Shown here: one piece after another, positions 24,096 through 33,152 of the stretch
How positions within the stretch are numbered: position 1 is the stretch's first letter
Layout of the letters: the number at the start of each line of letters is the position of its first letter
NCBI RefSeq assembly: GCF_000377405.1
Contig: NZ_KB905026.1
Span: forward strand, 1-64,000
Reading direction: 5' to 3'
DNA from: Thioalkalivibrio sp. ALE31
GTDB lineage: Bacteria; Pseudomonadota; Gammaproteobacteria; Ectothiorhodospirales; Ectothiorhodospiraceae
DNA length: 64,000 bases
The notes under the pieces: model-generated
Databases searched by the model: none
The model's input: the letters and a program-made list of their open reading frames with translations, nothing else
What the model was told of the DNA's origin: nothing
Position numbers and translations under genes: made by a program

Positions 24096-25630
24096 CAGTC
24101 GGGCCTCCGCATCGCGTCCTGGATACGGCCGAAGCGGAACAGTTCCGTCAGGCGGTAGCCGGTGTAACGCCCGAGCAGCAGGGTCACAGCCAGCAGCACC
24201 AGCAGCAGTTCCGGGAACACGAACAGCAGGTGCTCCAGCTGACGGTTGGCCATCAGGCCGTAGGCGGCGGCCGCGACGACCAGGCTGCCGATGCCCTGGG
24301 TGATGGCGTCGGCCGGCCCGTGCTCCTCCCATACGACCGACATGCGCTCGATGGTCATGGCGAGGATGACCATCGGGAACAACGACAGCGCCAGGGCCCG
24401 CTCGAAGCCCAGTTGATGCGACAGCACGCTGATCCCGAGCATCAGCATGATGACCACGCTGACCACCGCGGCCAGGCGGGGGACCAGCAACAAGCGCAGG
24501 TGCTCCAGGTAAAAGCGCACGGCCAGGCCCAGCGACACGATCAGGGTGAACAGGATGATCCCGGCCAGCAGCTGGGTTTCGCGGAAGGACAGCGCGATCA
24601 GCACCGGCATGAAGGTGCCGAAGGTCTGGATGCCGATCACGTTGCGCAGGAACACGATGATCATCGCACCCAGGGGCACCATCAGCAGCACGCGGTAGGT
24701 GTTCTGCGTGCCCAGCGGCAGGTTCAGGGTGGAGAAGTCGAGGATGCGGGTGTCCAGGGTGTCGCCGAAGCGCTGGATGGTCGCCAGGGCATCCTGGACT
24801 CCCCGCGAGACCGCGAACCGGACCTCGGCGGCCTCGCCATTGGATACCTCGAGCAGCGGGGCGCTGCCGTGCGACCAGACGACTACGTCCGCGGGATACT
24901 CGATCTCGCCGGTCTCCGGGTCGATGGGGACCCAGCGCCGGGTGTTGTGGACCTCCAGCCAGGTCTGCGGCTCGATGTCGCGGCGGCCATCGACCAGCCG
25001 GAGGGCCGTCACCTGGCGCGCGGGGATCCGCGCGGTGGCCAGCAGTTCGATCAGGGTCTCGGTGCGGCGCGTGCGGTTGTCGTCGCTCTCGATGAACACC
25101 GCCGCGTTGGATGCGGGGGCGGCGTTGGCGAGGTCATTGACCAGCACCGAGGCAAAGCTCTGGATATCCGAGGAGCGGCCGCGTACGTCGTCGATCAGGG
25201 CATCGGCGGCGGAACGGAAGGGCTCGGTCCAGTCGGGTACGGCCACCGGCCCGGGGTACTCCGACTCCGAGCGGTCGTTGCCGTCGCGATAGAGCGTGGC
25301 GCGGTAGTAGAGAACCTGTTCACCGCGTGGCTGGCGGGTGGTCCACTGGGCCAGGCGATCCTCGGCCTGGGTAATGGAGTTCAGGCCGTAGCCGCGCGAG
25401 ACGAAGCCTTCGTCCAGAATGGAGAAATTGGGCAGGCGATGCGGGATGCGCAGCTCCACCGTGGCCGCGCCGCCGGTGGGCTGATAGCGCACCCGTGCCT
25501 CCACCTGCCAGGTCTCGGCGGTGGCGTCCGGCTGCAGGGGCATGCCCAGCGCGCTGACCTTGTAGGCGAAGACCCCGAGCCCGACCGCGCTCAGCAGCAC
25601 GATCAGGATCGGCAGGTGAAAGTGCTTCAC
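24095..25630 (-). CDS. inactive transglutaminase-like protein with 7 TM helices
   Basis: A 511-aa membrane protein. An N-terminal anchor helix (LPILIVLLSAVGLGVFAY) leads into a periplasmic part of about 270 aa with a transglutaminase-like fold (TLIELLATARIPARQVTAL, WLEVHNTRRWVPIDPETG) that lacks a clear catalytic Cys. About seven transmembrane helices follow from residue 300. It begins with GTG overlapping the previous stop (GTGA). The family always travels with the retropepsin-like and ATP-grasp genes; its exact role is unknown to me. Confidence 0.87.
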   Translation of the reverse strand: MKHFHLPILIVLLSAVGLGVFAYKVSALGMPLQPDATAETWQVEARVRYQPTGGAATVELRIPHRLPNFSILDEGFVSRGYGLNSITQAEDRLAQWTTRQPRGEQVLYYRATLYRDGNDRSESEYPGPVAVPDWTEPFRSAADALIDDVRGRSSDIQSFASVLVNDLANAAPASNAAVFIESDDNRTRRTETLIELLATARIPARQVTALRLVDGRRDIEPQTWLEVHNTRRWVPIDPETGEIEYPADVVVWSHGSAPLLEVSNGEAAEVRFAVSRGVQDALATIQRFGDTLDTRILDFSTLNLPLGTQNTYRVLLMVPLGAMIIVFLRNVIGIQTFGTFMPVLIALSFRETQLLAGIILFTLIVSLGLAVRFYLEHLRLLLVPRLAAVVSVVIMLMLGISVLSHQLGFERALALSLFPMVILAMTIERMSVVWEEHGPADAITQGIGSLVVAAAAYGLMANRQLEHLLFVFPELLLVLLAVTLLLGRYTGYRLTELFRFGRIQDAMRRPD

Positions 25631-26175
25631 TGGTCATCCGCCGCGCAGTCGGGCGCGCGCAGGTGTTTCTCGCCGGAATCGACCAGGATATGGCCGGCCA
25701 TGTGGCTGCGACCGATCAGGGCCTGATAGGTCAGTGCCGTGCGGTCGATCAGGCTGGTGTCGGCGGTCAGGAGCTGGTTGCCAATGCAGAACTCCATGCG
25801 CACGACCGGGCGCTCCTGCGACTCGCCGCTGTGGCGCCGGATACGGACGATCCGTTCGATCGGGCGCTCGAGGGTGATGCGGGCGTCCTCGTCTTCCGGA
25901 TCGATGATCTCGAAGCGGATCCAGTCCTCGCCGTCCTTTTCGAAGCGTTCCTTGTTCAGCGCGTTCAGGGAGGAGGAGGTCGCACCCGTGTCCATGCGTG
26001 CCTCCAGCACGACGTCTTCCTCGACGATCTGTACGTCCTCCACCGCGCCCAGGATGGCCATGGACGGGCCCGATTCGTGGGCCACGGCGGATTGCGCGAG
26101 GAACGCCAAGCCGAGCAGCATGGTCGGCAGGATGGAGTGGGTTAAGCTGGAACGACGGGCGGCTGGGGCAGTCAC
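25627..26175 (-). CDS. retropepsin-like aspartic protease (RimK-associated)
   Basis: A 182-aa periplasmic protein with a signal peptide (about residues 1-32) and a single aspartic-protease motif, Asp62-Thr-Gly in ARMDTGATSSSL. It is followed by QALIGRSHMAGHILVD. It matches the family annotated as ATP-dependent zinc protease, though the visible chemistry is retropepsin-like and dimeric. It begins with GTG 26175 and heads the operon, divergent from ppsA. Confidence 0.87.
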   Translation of the reverse strand: MTAPAARRSSLTHSILPTMLLGLAFLAQSAVAHESGPSMAILGAVEDVQIVEEDVVLEARMDTGATSSSLNALNKERFEKDGEDWIRFEIIDPEDEDARITLERPIERIVRIRRHSGESQERPVVRMEFCIGNQLLTADTSLIDRTALTYQALIGRSHMAGHILVDSGEKHLRAPDCAADDQ

Positions 26176-26220
26176 GCAGTCTCCTGAAGGTTACAAAACA
26201 TCGAAGTCTAGCTGATCATA

Positions 26221-26250
26221 GTGGTTCACCCCTGTTAAGGGGTTCACAAA
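26221..26250. promoter_or_regulatory. repeat motif in the ppsA / retropepsin divergent region
   Basis: The 123-base divergent spacer has a direct repeat of GGTTCAC (26223-26229 and 26241-26247) around a small CCCCT-gtta-AGGGG hairpin. It could be an operator, but I know no matching regulator. Confidence 0.3.
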
Positions 26251-26298
26251 CCCGCGGCCGTCTTCGTGCCGGCCGGTCACCGCAGTCCAGGAGTCGCC

Positions 26299-28671
26299 AT
26301 GCACTGGGTAGTCGATCTCGCCGACCTGACCATGAACGATGTCGCGAAGGTGGGCGGCAAGAATGCGTCCCTGGGGGAGCTGCTCGGACAGCTGGGCGCG
26401 GCCGGGGTGCGCGTGCCGGGCGGGTTCGCCACCACCGCGGATGCCTATCGCGCCCTGCTGGCGAAGGACAGCCTGGATGAACGGATCAAGGCGCGCCTGG
26501 CGGATCTGGATATCGACGACATCGAGGCGCTGCGCGCCGCCGGGCGCGAGGTGCGCGGCTGGATCGAGCAGGCCGAACTGCCGGCCGAGCTGGAACAGTC
26601 GGTGCGCGAACACTACGCGCAACTGGGGGACGAGGTCCCGGTGGCGGTGCGCTCCTCGGCGACCGCCGAGGACCTACCCGAGGCCTCGTTCGCCGGACAG
26701 CAGGAGACCTTTCTCAATGTGCGCGGCATCGATGCCCTGCTGCAGCGGCTGCGCGAGTGCTTTGCCAGCCTGTACAACGACCGCGCCATTGCCTATCGCG
26801 TGCACAACGGTTTCGCCCATGACGAGGTCGCGCTGTCGGCCGGTATCCAGCGCATGGTGCGCTCCGACGTCGGCGCCAGCGGTGTGATCTTCACGCTGGA
26901 TACCGAGAGCGGCTTTCGTGATGCGGTGTTCATTACCGGGGCCTGGGGCCTGGGCGAGACGGTGGTGCAGGGCGCGGTGAATCCCGACGAGTATCAGGTC
27001 TACAAGCCGGCGCTGGCGGCCGGCAAGCGCGCCATCATCGGCCGCACCCTCGGCACCAAGGCGGTGCGCATGGTGCTGACCGGGGATGGCACGCGCACCG
27101 AGGACACCCCGGAGGACCTGCGCCAGCGCTTCTGCCTGTCGGATGCCGACGCCGAGCAGCTCGGGCGCTTTGCGGTGGCGATCGAGCAGCACTACGGCCG
27201 GCCGATGGACATCGAGTGGGCGCAGGACGGAGAGACCGGCGAGCTGTTTATCGTGCAGGCGCGCCCGGAGACCGTGGAGAGTCGCTTCGAGCTGGGCGCG
27301 GGCGAGCGCTACGAACTGGCGCCGCACGAGGCGGAGCCGCTGGTCACCGGCCGGGCGATCGGCGCGAAGATCGGGGCTGGCGTGGTGCGCGTGCTGGATT
27401 CCCCGGATGCCATGCACACCATGGAGGAGGGCGACATCCTGGTCGCGGACATGACCGATCCCGACTGGGAACCGATCATGAAGCGCTCCGCCGCGATCGT
27501 CACCAACCGCGGCGGGCGTACCTGCCACGCGGCGATCATCGCCCGCGAGATGGGCATCCCGGCGGTAGTGGGCTGCGGCAATGCGACCGAGGTGCTCTCC
27601 GACGGGATGCAGGCGACCGTCTCCTGCGCCGAGGGGGATGATGGTCACGTGTATCCGGGCAAGCTGGAATACCAGGTCAAGAAGACCGACATCGGCGAAC
27701 TGCCGGAGCTGCCGGTCAAGCTGATGCTCAATGTGGCCAACCCCGGCCGCGCCTACGCCTTCTCGCAACTGCCACACGCGGGGATCGGCCTGGCGCGGCT
27801 GGAGTTCATCATCAACGGCACCATCGGCGTGCATCCGCTGGCGCTGCTGGACTACGCCGAGGACCCGGGCCGCCTGGACCCCGAGGTGCAGGAGCGCATC
27901 GCCGAGCGGCTGCATGGATTCGACGACGGCCCGCGCGAGTTCTTCGTGCGCAAGCTGTCCGAGGGCATCGCGACGCTGGCGGCGGCCTTCGCGCCGGAGC
28001 CGGTGATCGTGCGCCTGTCGGACTTCAAGTCCAACGAGTACGCCCACCTGATCGGGGGGCGCGGCTACGAGCCGCAGGAAGAAAACCCCATGCTCGGCTT
28101 TCGCGGGGCCTCGCGCTACCGCTCGGAGACCTTCCGCCCGGCCTTCGCGATGGAGTGCGAGGCCCTGCGGCGGGTGCGCGACGACATGGGACTGGACAAC
28201 GTGCAGATCATGGTCCCGTTCGTGCGCACCCTGACCGAGGCCGAGGACGTGATCCGGGTGCTGGACGAGGAGGGGCTGCGCCGCGGCGAGAACGGCCTGA
28301 AGGTCGTGATGATGTGCGAGATCCCCTCCAACGCGCTGCTGGCGGCGCGTTTTCTCGAGCATTTCGACGGCTTCTCCATCGGCTCCAACGATCTGACCCA
28401 GCTGACCCTGGGAGTGGACCGCGACTCCGGACTGGTGGCGGAGTCGTTCGACGAGCGCGACGATGCGGTGAAGGCGCTTCTGAGTATGGCCATCCGGGCC
28501 GCCCGGCGCGCCGACAAGTACGTCGGTATCTGCGGCCAGGCCCCGTCCGACTATCCGGAGCTGGCGGCCTGGCTGATGAACGAGGGCATCGAGTCGCTGT
28601 CGCTGAACCCCGATTCGCTGTTGTCCACCTGGGAACAGCTCGCACAGGGGCGGGAGCCCGGTAATGGCTGA
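26299..28671 (+). CDS. ppsA: phosphoenolpyruvate synthase
   Basis: Converts pyruvate and ATP to phosphoenolpyruvate, AMP and phosphate for gluconeogenesis. The 790-aa protein starts at [15 protein letters not shown], preceded by AGGAG; an upstream in-frame start is unlikely. The N-terminal ATP-grasp has [20 protein letters not shown]. The swivelling domain has the phospho-His site [18 protein letters not shown]. The C-terminal PEP-binding barrel has [13 protein letters not shown] and [12 protein letters not shown]. It overlaps its regulator ppsR by 8 bases. Confidence 0.96.
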   Translation: MHWVVDLADLTMNDVAKVGGKNASLGELLGQLGAAGVRVPGGFATTADAYRALLAKDSLDERIKARLADLDIDDIEALRAAGREVRGWIEQAELPAELEQSVREHYAQLGDEVPVAVRSSATAEDLPEASFAGQQETFLNVRGIDALLQRLRECFASLYNDRAIAYRVHNGFAHDEVALSAGIQRMVRSDVGASGVIFTLDTESGFRDAVFITGAWGLGETVVQGAVNPDEYQVYKPALAAGKRAIIGRTLGTKAVRMVLTGDGTRTEDTPEDLRQRFCLSDADAEQLGRFAVAIEQHYGRPMDIEWAQDGETGELFIVQARPETVESRFELGAGERYELAPHEAEPLVTGRAIGAKIGAGVVRVLDSPDAMHTMEEGDILVADMTDPDWEPIMKRSAAIVTNRGGRTCHAAIIAREMGIPAVVGCGNATEVLSDGMQATVSCAEGDDGHVYPGKLEYQVKKTDIGELPELPVKLMLNVANPGRAYAFSQLPHAGIGLARLEFIINGTIGVHPLALLDYAEDPGRLDPEVQERIAERLHGFDDGPREFFVRKLSEGIATLAAAFAPEPVIVRLSDFKSNEYAHLIGGRGYEPQEENPMLGFRGASRYRSETFRPAFAMECEALRRVRDDMGLDNVQIMVPFVRTLTEAEDVIRVLDEEGLRRGENGLKVVMMCEIPSNALLAARFLEHFDGFSIGSNDLTQLTLGVDRDSGLVAESFDERDDAVKALLSMAIRAARRADKYVGICGQAPSDYPELAAWLMNEGIESLSLNPDSLLSTWEQLAQGREPGNG

Positions 28672-29494
28672 TGCCGCCGCCCAGTGCCCGCAGGTCTACC
28701 TGGTTTCGGACGGGACCGGGATCACCGCGGAGACGCTGGCGCGCTCGCTGTTCACCCAGTTTCCGGATGTCGACCCGGCCTGGCACCGACTGCCATTCGT
28801 GCAGACCCCCGGCCGCCTGGCCGGCGTGTTCGCCCGGGCCGAGGCCGGTCCGCAGCCGGCCCTGGTGGTCGCTACCCTGGCGAATGCCGACCTGCGGGCC
28901 GACCTGCGCCATTGCCCGGTGCCGGTGATCGATGTCTTCGGCGAGCAGGTGGAGCGACTGGAGGGCCTGCTGGGGGTCGCGTCGCAGTCTGTGTCCGGAC
29001 GGGCCCATGGCATGGGCGACGTCAGCCGCTACGACCGCCGCATCGAGGCGCTGAACTACACCCTGGCCCATGATGATGGCCTGGCCACTCAGGATCTGTC
29101 GGTCGCCGACGTCGTGCTGCTGGGGGCCTCGCGTTCCGGCAAGACACCCACCAGTCTCTATCTGGCGATGAACTACGCCCTTTTTGCCGCCAACTACCCG
29201 CTGGTCCCGGAGGACCTGCACCAGGGCGATATCCCGCACATGCCCGAAGGGCTGCGGGGGCTCGGCGGTCGACTGGTGGGCCTGACCATCACGCCACAGC
29301 GCCTGGCGCAGATTCGCGAGGGGCGCCGCCCCGACAGCCGCTACGCGAGTCTGGCGCAGTGCCGGGCGGAATGCGTGGCGATCCAGGAGTTCTTCGATAC
29401 CTGGCGGATCCCGCACCTGGACGTGACCGAGCTGTCGATCGAGGAGATCGCCACCCGGGTGCGCGACTGCATGGATGCCCGCCGCGGCGGCTGA
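28664..29494 (+). CDS. ppsR: PEP synthase kinase/pyrophosphorylase
   Basis: A bifunctional regulator that inactivates PpsA by ADP-dependent phosphorylation and reactivates it by phosphate-dependent release. The 276-aa protein has the DUF299 signature: [19 protein letters not shown] near the start, the P-loop-like [17 protein letters not shown], and [19 protein letters not shown]. The 8-base overlap with ppsA indicates coupled translation. Confidence 0.95.
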   Translation: MADAAAQCPQVYLVSDGTGITAETLARSLFTQFPDVDPAWHRLPFVQTPGRLAGVFARAEAGPQPALVVATLANADLRADLRHCPVPVIDVFGEQVERLEGLLGVASQSVSGRAHGMGDVSRYDRRIEALNYTLAHDDGLATQDLSVADVVLLGASRSGKTPTSLYLAMNYALFAANYPLVPEDLHQGDIPHMPEGLRGLGGRLVGLTITPQRLAQIREGRRPDSRYASLAQCRAECVAIQEFFDTWRIPHLDVTELSIEEIATRVRDCMDARRGG

Positions 29495-29594
29495 GCCGCG
29501 CCGGCAAGCCGCACCGGACGCGTCACAGCTTGGCATCCCGTCGGGCTTGCCGGAGAATGGGCGCGGTTAACTCGCTGCACCGCAAGGAGCCCGC

Positions 29595-30158
29595 ATGCCC
29601 GCCGCCGGAACCGGACAAGAGATCGCCATCTTCCTCGTCAGCGTTGTCTTCGGGATCTACATCATCCTGCTGATCCTGCGGACGATCTTCGGCCTGGTGC
29701 GGGCCGACTACTACAACCCGATCTCGCAGACCATCGTGATGCTGACCGATCCGCCGCTGCGGGTGCTGCGGCCGGTGATTCCGTCGGTAGGGCGGGTCGA
29801 TCTCGCCGCGATCGTGCTGATGATCGTGCTCAAGTTCATCGAGATCTGGTTGCGCGTGCTCATCGTTGGCGTGGACGTGGGGCTCGGGCTCATCCTGGCC
29901 GTGGCGATCCGCGAGCTGCTGACCACCGTGATCTGGGTCTTCATCATCGCGCTGATCGTCGAGGTGGTGATGAGCTGGATCCAGGCCGGGGGCGGCGGGG
30001 CCGCCAACAACCCCATCATGCGCCTGGCCGGCGCGGTGAACCGTCCCATCCTCGGCCCGCTGCGCCGGGCCCTGCCGAACACCGGTGCGATCGATTTTTC
30101 GCCGATGATTGCCCTGGTCGGGCTCTATATCCTGCTGATTATCGTCCGCTCTTTCTGA
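29595..30158 (+). CDS. YggT-family membrane protein
   Basis: A 187-aa inner-membrane protein with two YggT domains. The repeated pattern (NPISQTIVMLTDPPLRVLRPVI and NNPIMRLAGAVNRPILGPLRR) sits between hydrophobic helices. Related proteins are linked to cell division and osmotic tolerance, but the mechanism is unresolved. A GC-rich inverted repeat (CCGGCAAGCC at 29501-29510, GGCTTGCCGG at 29544-29553) lies between ppsR and this gene. Confidence 0.88.
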   Translation: MPAAGTGQEIAIFLVSVVFGIYIILLILRTIFGLVRADYYNPISQTIVMLTDPPLRVLRPVIPSVGRVDLAAIVLMIVLKFIEIWLRVLIVGVDVGLGLILAVAIRELLTTVIWVFIIALIVEVVMSWIQAGGGGAANNPIMRLAGAVNRPILGPLRRALPNTGAIDFSPMIALVGLYILLIIVRSF

Positions 30159-30297
30159 ATCCGCCGAGCGGGGGTCGGCACGCGCGCCGCCACCCCCGGT
30201 TTCAATCGCAGCAAAAGCGGCTAGACTCGAAGACAGGGGTACCTGAGAGCCTGTCTCCGCAGGGCCCCGCTTTCCCCATCAGGCAAAGGAGTCAGCC

Positions 30298-30750
30298 ATG
30301 GCAAGAGTGCATCGGGTCTTTACCGGCTTTCTCGTCGCTTTGGCGGCGGTCGCTCTCGGCAGCTCGATCGCATCCGCCAACGAGGCGGAGTTCGACAATT
30401 ACGTCGTCCACTACAACGTGATCAACACCACCTTCCTGTCGCCGGAGGTCGCGCGGGCCTATGACGTGCGGCGCAGTTCCAACCGGGCGATGGTCAACGT
30501 CAGCGTGATGGAGCGGGGCGATAACGGTCTGCAGGCGGTCTCCGCCGAGGTCACCGGGTCGGCCACCAACATGAACGACCAGATGCGCAACCTGCGTTTC
30601 CGCGAGATCCAGGATGGTGATGCCATCTACTTCCTGTCGGAGGTGACGGTTCGCAGCGGCGAGACCCTCGACTTCGCGATCGATGTCGCCCCGGCGGGCA
30701 GCGAACGCGTGCTGCCGGTGCGCTTCTCGCGCGACTTTTTCGTGGACTGA
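30298..30750 (+). CDS. DUF4426 secreted protein
   Basis: A 150-aa exported protein with a signal peptide ending near IASANEAEF. The rest is a single beta-rich domain of family DUF4426 (NYVVHYNVINTTFLSPEVA, GVVSVxVME-like MVNVSVMERGDNGLQAV). The function is unknown. AAAGGAG lies eight bases before the ATG. Confidence 0.85.
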   Translation: MARVHRVFTGFLVALAAVALGSSIASANEAEFDNYVVHYNVINTTFLSPEVARAYDVRRSSNRAMVNVSVMERGDNGLQAVSAEVTGSATNMNDQMRNLRFREIQDGDAIYFLSEVTVRSGETLDFAIDVAPAGSERVLPVRFSRDFFVD

Positions 30751-30773
30751 GCCCCGCCCGGGGCCTTCAGAAT

Positions 30774-30797
30774 GATCCCCCGCCCGGGCGGGGGATC
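30774..30797. terminator. perfect 24-base palindrome between convergent genes
   Basis: GATCCCCCGCCC followed by its exact reverse complement, ending at the stop codon of the TauE/SafE-like gene (30798-30796). A smaller GCCCCG/CGGGGC hairpin lies at 30751-30764. There is no T-run, so termination would be inefficient or Rho-assisted, but a bidirectional role is plausible. Confidence 0.5.
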
Positions 30798-31458
30798 ACA
30801 TCGCCACACTCAGCAGCATCCAGACCCCGTACAGCGCGACCCCGCCGCCGGCGATCCGGCGGACCCAGGGGCGGCGCACGAAGGCCGCCAGGCGTGCGGC
30901 GAACACCCCCATCAGCAGCAGATTGGGCAGCGTGCCCAGGGCAAAGGCACCCATCAGCGCGGCGCCCTCCAGGGCCCCGCCGGCGCCCAGTGACCAGGCC
31001 AGCACGCTGTACACCAGCCCGCAGGGCAGCCAGCCCCACAGCCCGCCGACCACCAGGGCCTGCCCGGCGTGGCGCACTGGCAGGAAGCGCCGCCCCAGCG
31101 GTTCGATGCGCCGCCACAGCACCCCGCCGGCCTGTTCCAGGCGCGCGAGGATCGGCCACCAGCCGGCGAGATAGAACCCGAGCAGGATCAGGAAGACCGC
31201 AGCGAAGCTCTGCAGGATCGCCTGACCGGCCGGCAGGCCGCCCAGCAGACTGGCCCCCAGCCACCCGGCCAGGGCCCCGGCAACGACATAGCTCGCCATG
31301 CGCCCGAGGTTGTAGGCCAGCAGCAGGTCCAGCCCCGGCCCGCGGCGACCGTGGCCCATGGAGATTGCGCCGACGATGCCGCCGCACATCCCCAGGCAGT
31401 GCACGCCGCCGAGGATGCCCACCGCCAGCGCGGCCAGCAGGGTACCCGGGTCACCCAT
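30796..31458 (-). CDS. TauE/SafE-like (COG2836) membrane protein
   Basis: A 220-aa inner-membrane protein with six or so helices. The conserved HCLGMCGG motif is in the first helix and GWLPCGLVYS is in the middle, a pattern seen in heavy-metal/copper handling proteins near cbb3 oxidase genes. The Cys-rich motifs suggest metal binding rather than sulfite export. The N-terminus starts 40 bases from a MITE-like element (31498-31784). Confidence 0.85.
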   Translation of the reverse strand: MGDPGTLLAALAVGILGGVHCLGMCGGIVGAISMGHGRRGPGLDLLLAYNLGRMASYVVAGALAGWLGASLLGGLPAGQAILQSFAAVFLILLGFYLAGWWPILARLEQAGGVLWRRIEPLGRRFLPVRHAGQALVVGGLWGWLPCGLVYSVLAWSLGAGGALEGAALMGAFALGTLPNLLLMGVFAARLAAFVRRPWVRRIAGGGVALYGVWMLLSVAM

Positions 31459-31497
31459 CAGTGCGTGCCCCGGTCAGTCCGGATCGGCCGCATCGCC

Positions 31498-31784
31498 CAG
31501 GGAAACACTGCTTGATGTATACGCTCGCGCTCGAGTCGCTTTTGCGTGCGAACAAGGCGCGGTGACTGCCGTGCAGTCATTCTGCACAAGGGAACCGCAA
31601 CGCTGTGCGCGCGCAAAAGCGGCCGAGCCCCTGCATTGAATGGTTTGTGGGGTTGGCACCCCAGGTTCCCCGATACGGCGTTGCGCCGCTTGCGGGTAGA
31701 ACCACTACCCGCTGCACGACGCGCCTTGTCTCGAAGAACCTGGGGTGCCAACGCGAGCGTGTACATGAATCAGTGTTTCCCTAG
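31498..31784. mobile_element. MITE-like element with 31-bp terminal inverted repeats
   Basis: Ends AGGGAAACACTG..TT.ATGTA.ACGCTCGCG (31499-31529) and its inverted copy (31752-31782) match at 28 of 31 positions. Inside are further nested inverted repeats: CGCTTTTGCGTGCG against CGCGCGCAAAAGCG (left), perfect 16-bp arms TTGGCACCCCAGGTTC (31653-31668) and their complement (31736-31751), and an inner GCGGGTAG/CTACCCGC hairpin. It contains no transposase. I could not define target-site duplications. The right end supplies the last codons and stop of the TerB-like gene. Confidence 0.65.
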
Positions 31785-32231
31785 GACCTCGTGCTTGGTC
31801 CGGATGAAGGTGGCGTGCGGCACGTAGAGCAGGTCCGCGAGGTGCCGGATGACCGCCTCCTGACGTTTGTGCAGGTCGCGGTTGGCCCAGGCGGCGCGCC
31901 ACAGGGCGCGCAGTATGTCGGCCTTCTGCTCGGCATCGAAGGCCGCATTGACCTCGCGCACCATCGGGTGGATGGAGATCAGCGCGTCGCTCTCCTCCTG
32001 CGCGATCTCCAGCAGCGCATCGGCGGTATCGTTGTCCAGGCGGAACAACTCGATCAGGCTGCCACGTACCGATTCGAGCTCCTCCGCGCGCAGTTCGAAG
32101 TCGGCGCGGCAGACTTCCATGATCAGGGCCGCGGCGGCGCGCTGCAGGCGCTGTTCGGGATCGCCCTCGGCGCGATCGCTGCGTTCGGCGCCCAGCAGGC
32201 GCTGCCAGTGGCTGCGTAGTTGTTCAATCAC
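31770..32231 (-). CDS. TerB-like protein with a repeat-derived C-terminus
   Basis: A 153-aa helical protein of the TerB/COG4103-type family (LQRAAAALIMEVCRADFELR, FRLDNDTADALLEIA, HPMVREVNAAFDAEQKADIL). It is cytosolic, and its function is unclear. I chose GTG 32231 because GGAG precedes it and the frame upstream overlaps the QueC-like gene. The last codons (Leu-Gly-Lys-His-stop) come from the right terminal repeat of the MITE-like element, so the native C-terminus has been replaced or trimmed by a few residues. Confidence 0.75.
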   Translation of the reverse strand: MIEQLRSHWQRLLGAERSDRAEGDPEQRLQRAAAALIMEVCRADFELRAEELESVRGSLIELFRLDNDTADALLEIAQEESDALISIHPMVREVNAAFDAEQKADILRALWRAAWANRDLHKRQEAVIRHLADLLYVPHATFIRTKHEVLGKH

Positions 32232-32274
32232 CGCGTGGTCTCCGTCTACTCGCGCTGTGCGGTATGGTGCCCGA

Positions 32275-32916
32275 ATGGAATCCGTTCGGCCCGAATCCCC
32301 CGATCTCCTCCTGCTCTCCGGCGGCATCGAGAGCAGCGCCCTGCTGGCGCAGTGCCATGCAGCCGGCCAGGTGCTGCGCGCCGTCTGGGTCGACTATGGC
32401 CAGCGCAATGCGGTCCGCGAATGGGCGGCGGTGGAGCATCTGGCCGGGGTCTACGGCGCGACGCCCGTCGCGCTGGACCTGCAGTCCCTGCGCGCGGCCT
32501 TCACCCGGCGCAACGACTGGGTCGGGCATGTGCCGTTGCCCCAGCGCAATCTGCTGGTGCTGGCGCTGGCGGTCAACCTGGCCGAACACCACGGTGCCGG
32601 GCGTATCCTTTTGGCCCTGAACCGCGAGGATCAGGGGCATGGGCCGGGTTCGCAGCCCGGGTTCGTGCAGCAGGTCTCGGCGCTGGCCGGGACCCTGGTC
32701 CCGCATCTGCAGGTCGAGGCGCCGCTGATCGAGCAGTCGAAGGCGGAAATCATCGCCACGACGGATCCGCTGGGGATCGACTGGCGCCGCACCTGGAGCT
32801 GCCTTCTGGCACAATCGCGCCACTGCGGGCGCTGCCCGCAGTGCCAGGCCCGGCGCGCCGCGTTCGCCGCGGCCGGCATCCCCGACCCGACCGACTACCG
32901 CGAAGCACCCCGATGA
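32275..32916 (+). CDS. QueC-like 7-cyano-7-deazaguanine synthase family protein
   Basis: A 213-aa ATP-pyrophosphatase. The PP-loop reads SGGIESS (residues 15-21) instead of SGGxDS, with a Glu in place of the Asp. The zinc site C-x7-C-x2-C-x2-C (in SCLLAQSRHCGRCPQC) and the VDYGQRNA segment are QueC features. Either it is a divergent queuosine enzyme or a paralogue with another amide/nitrile-forming role. No queD or queE is nearby. Divergent from the TerB-like gene, it overlaps the next gene by four bases (ATGA). Confidence 0.75.
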   Translation: MESVRPESPDLLLLSGGIESSALLAQCHAAGQVLRAVWVDYGQRNAVREWAAVEHLAGVYGATPVALDLQSLRAAFTRRNDWVGHVPLPQRNLLVLALAVNLAEHHGAGRILLALNREDQGHGPGSQPGFVQQVSALAGTLVPHLQVEAPLIEQSKAEIIATTDPLGIDWRRTWSCLLAQSRHCGRCPQCQARRAAFAAAGIPDPTDYREAPR

Positions 32917-33152
32917 CCGATGCCGCCATTCCCCGCCATGTCTCCGAGCGTCTGGAGATCGCCATCCTCACCGGCGAAACCCTGCAACTGAACTGGGCCG
33001 AGCCCGGTTCCAGTCAAGCCTGGTGGGGCAAGGTAACGCCCCGCGAAGTGCGCGAGGCGGATGGTTATCACTGGCTGGATGGCGAGTGCGAAGGCCGGCC
33101 GGTGCAGATCCGCCTGGACCTGATCCGCAACCTGCCGACCCCGGTCAAGTAG
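32913..33152 (+). CDS. small conserved-looking protein, possibly Rof-like
   Basis: A 79-aa acidic protein (MTDAAIPRHVSERLEIAILT, then GYHWLDGECEGRPVQIRLDL). Its alternating hydrophobic/charged strands suggest a small beta-barrel and vaguely resemble Rho-binding antiterminators. That resemblance is weak. It starts inside the QueC-like stop (ATGA), so it is coupled to that gene. It overlaps the convergent HAD gene by eight bases. Confidence 0.6.
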   Translation: MTDAAIPRHVSERLEIAILTGETLQLNWAEPGSSQAWWGKVTPREVREADGYHWLDGECEGRPVQIRLDLIRNLPTPVK

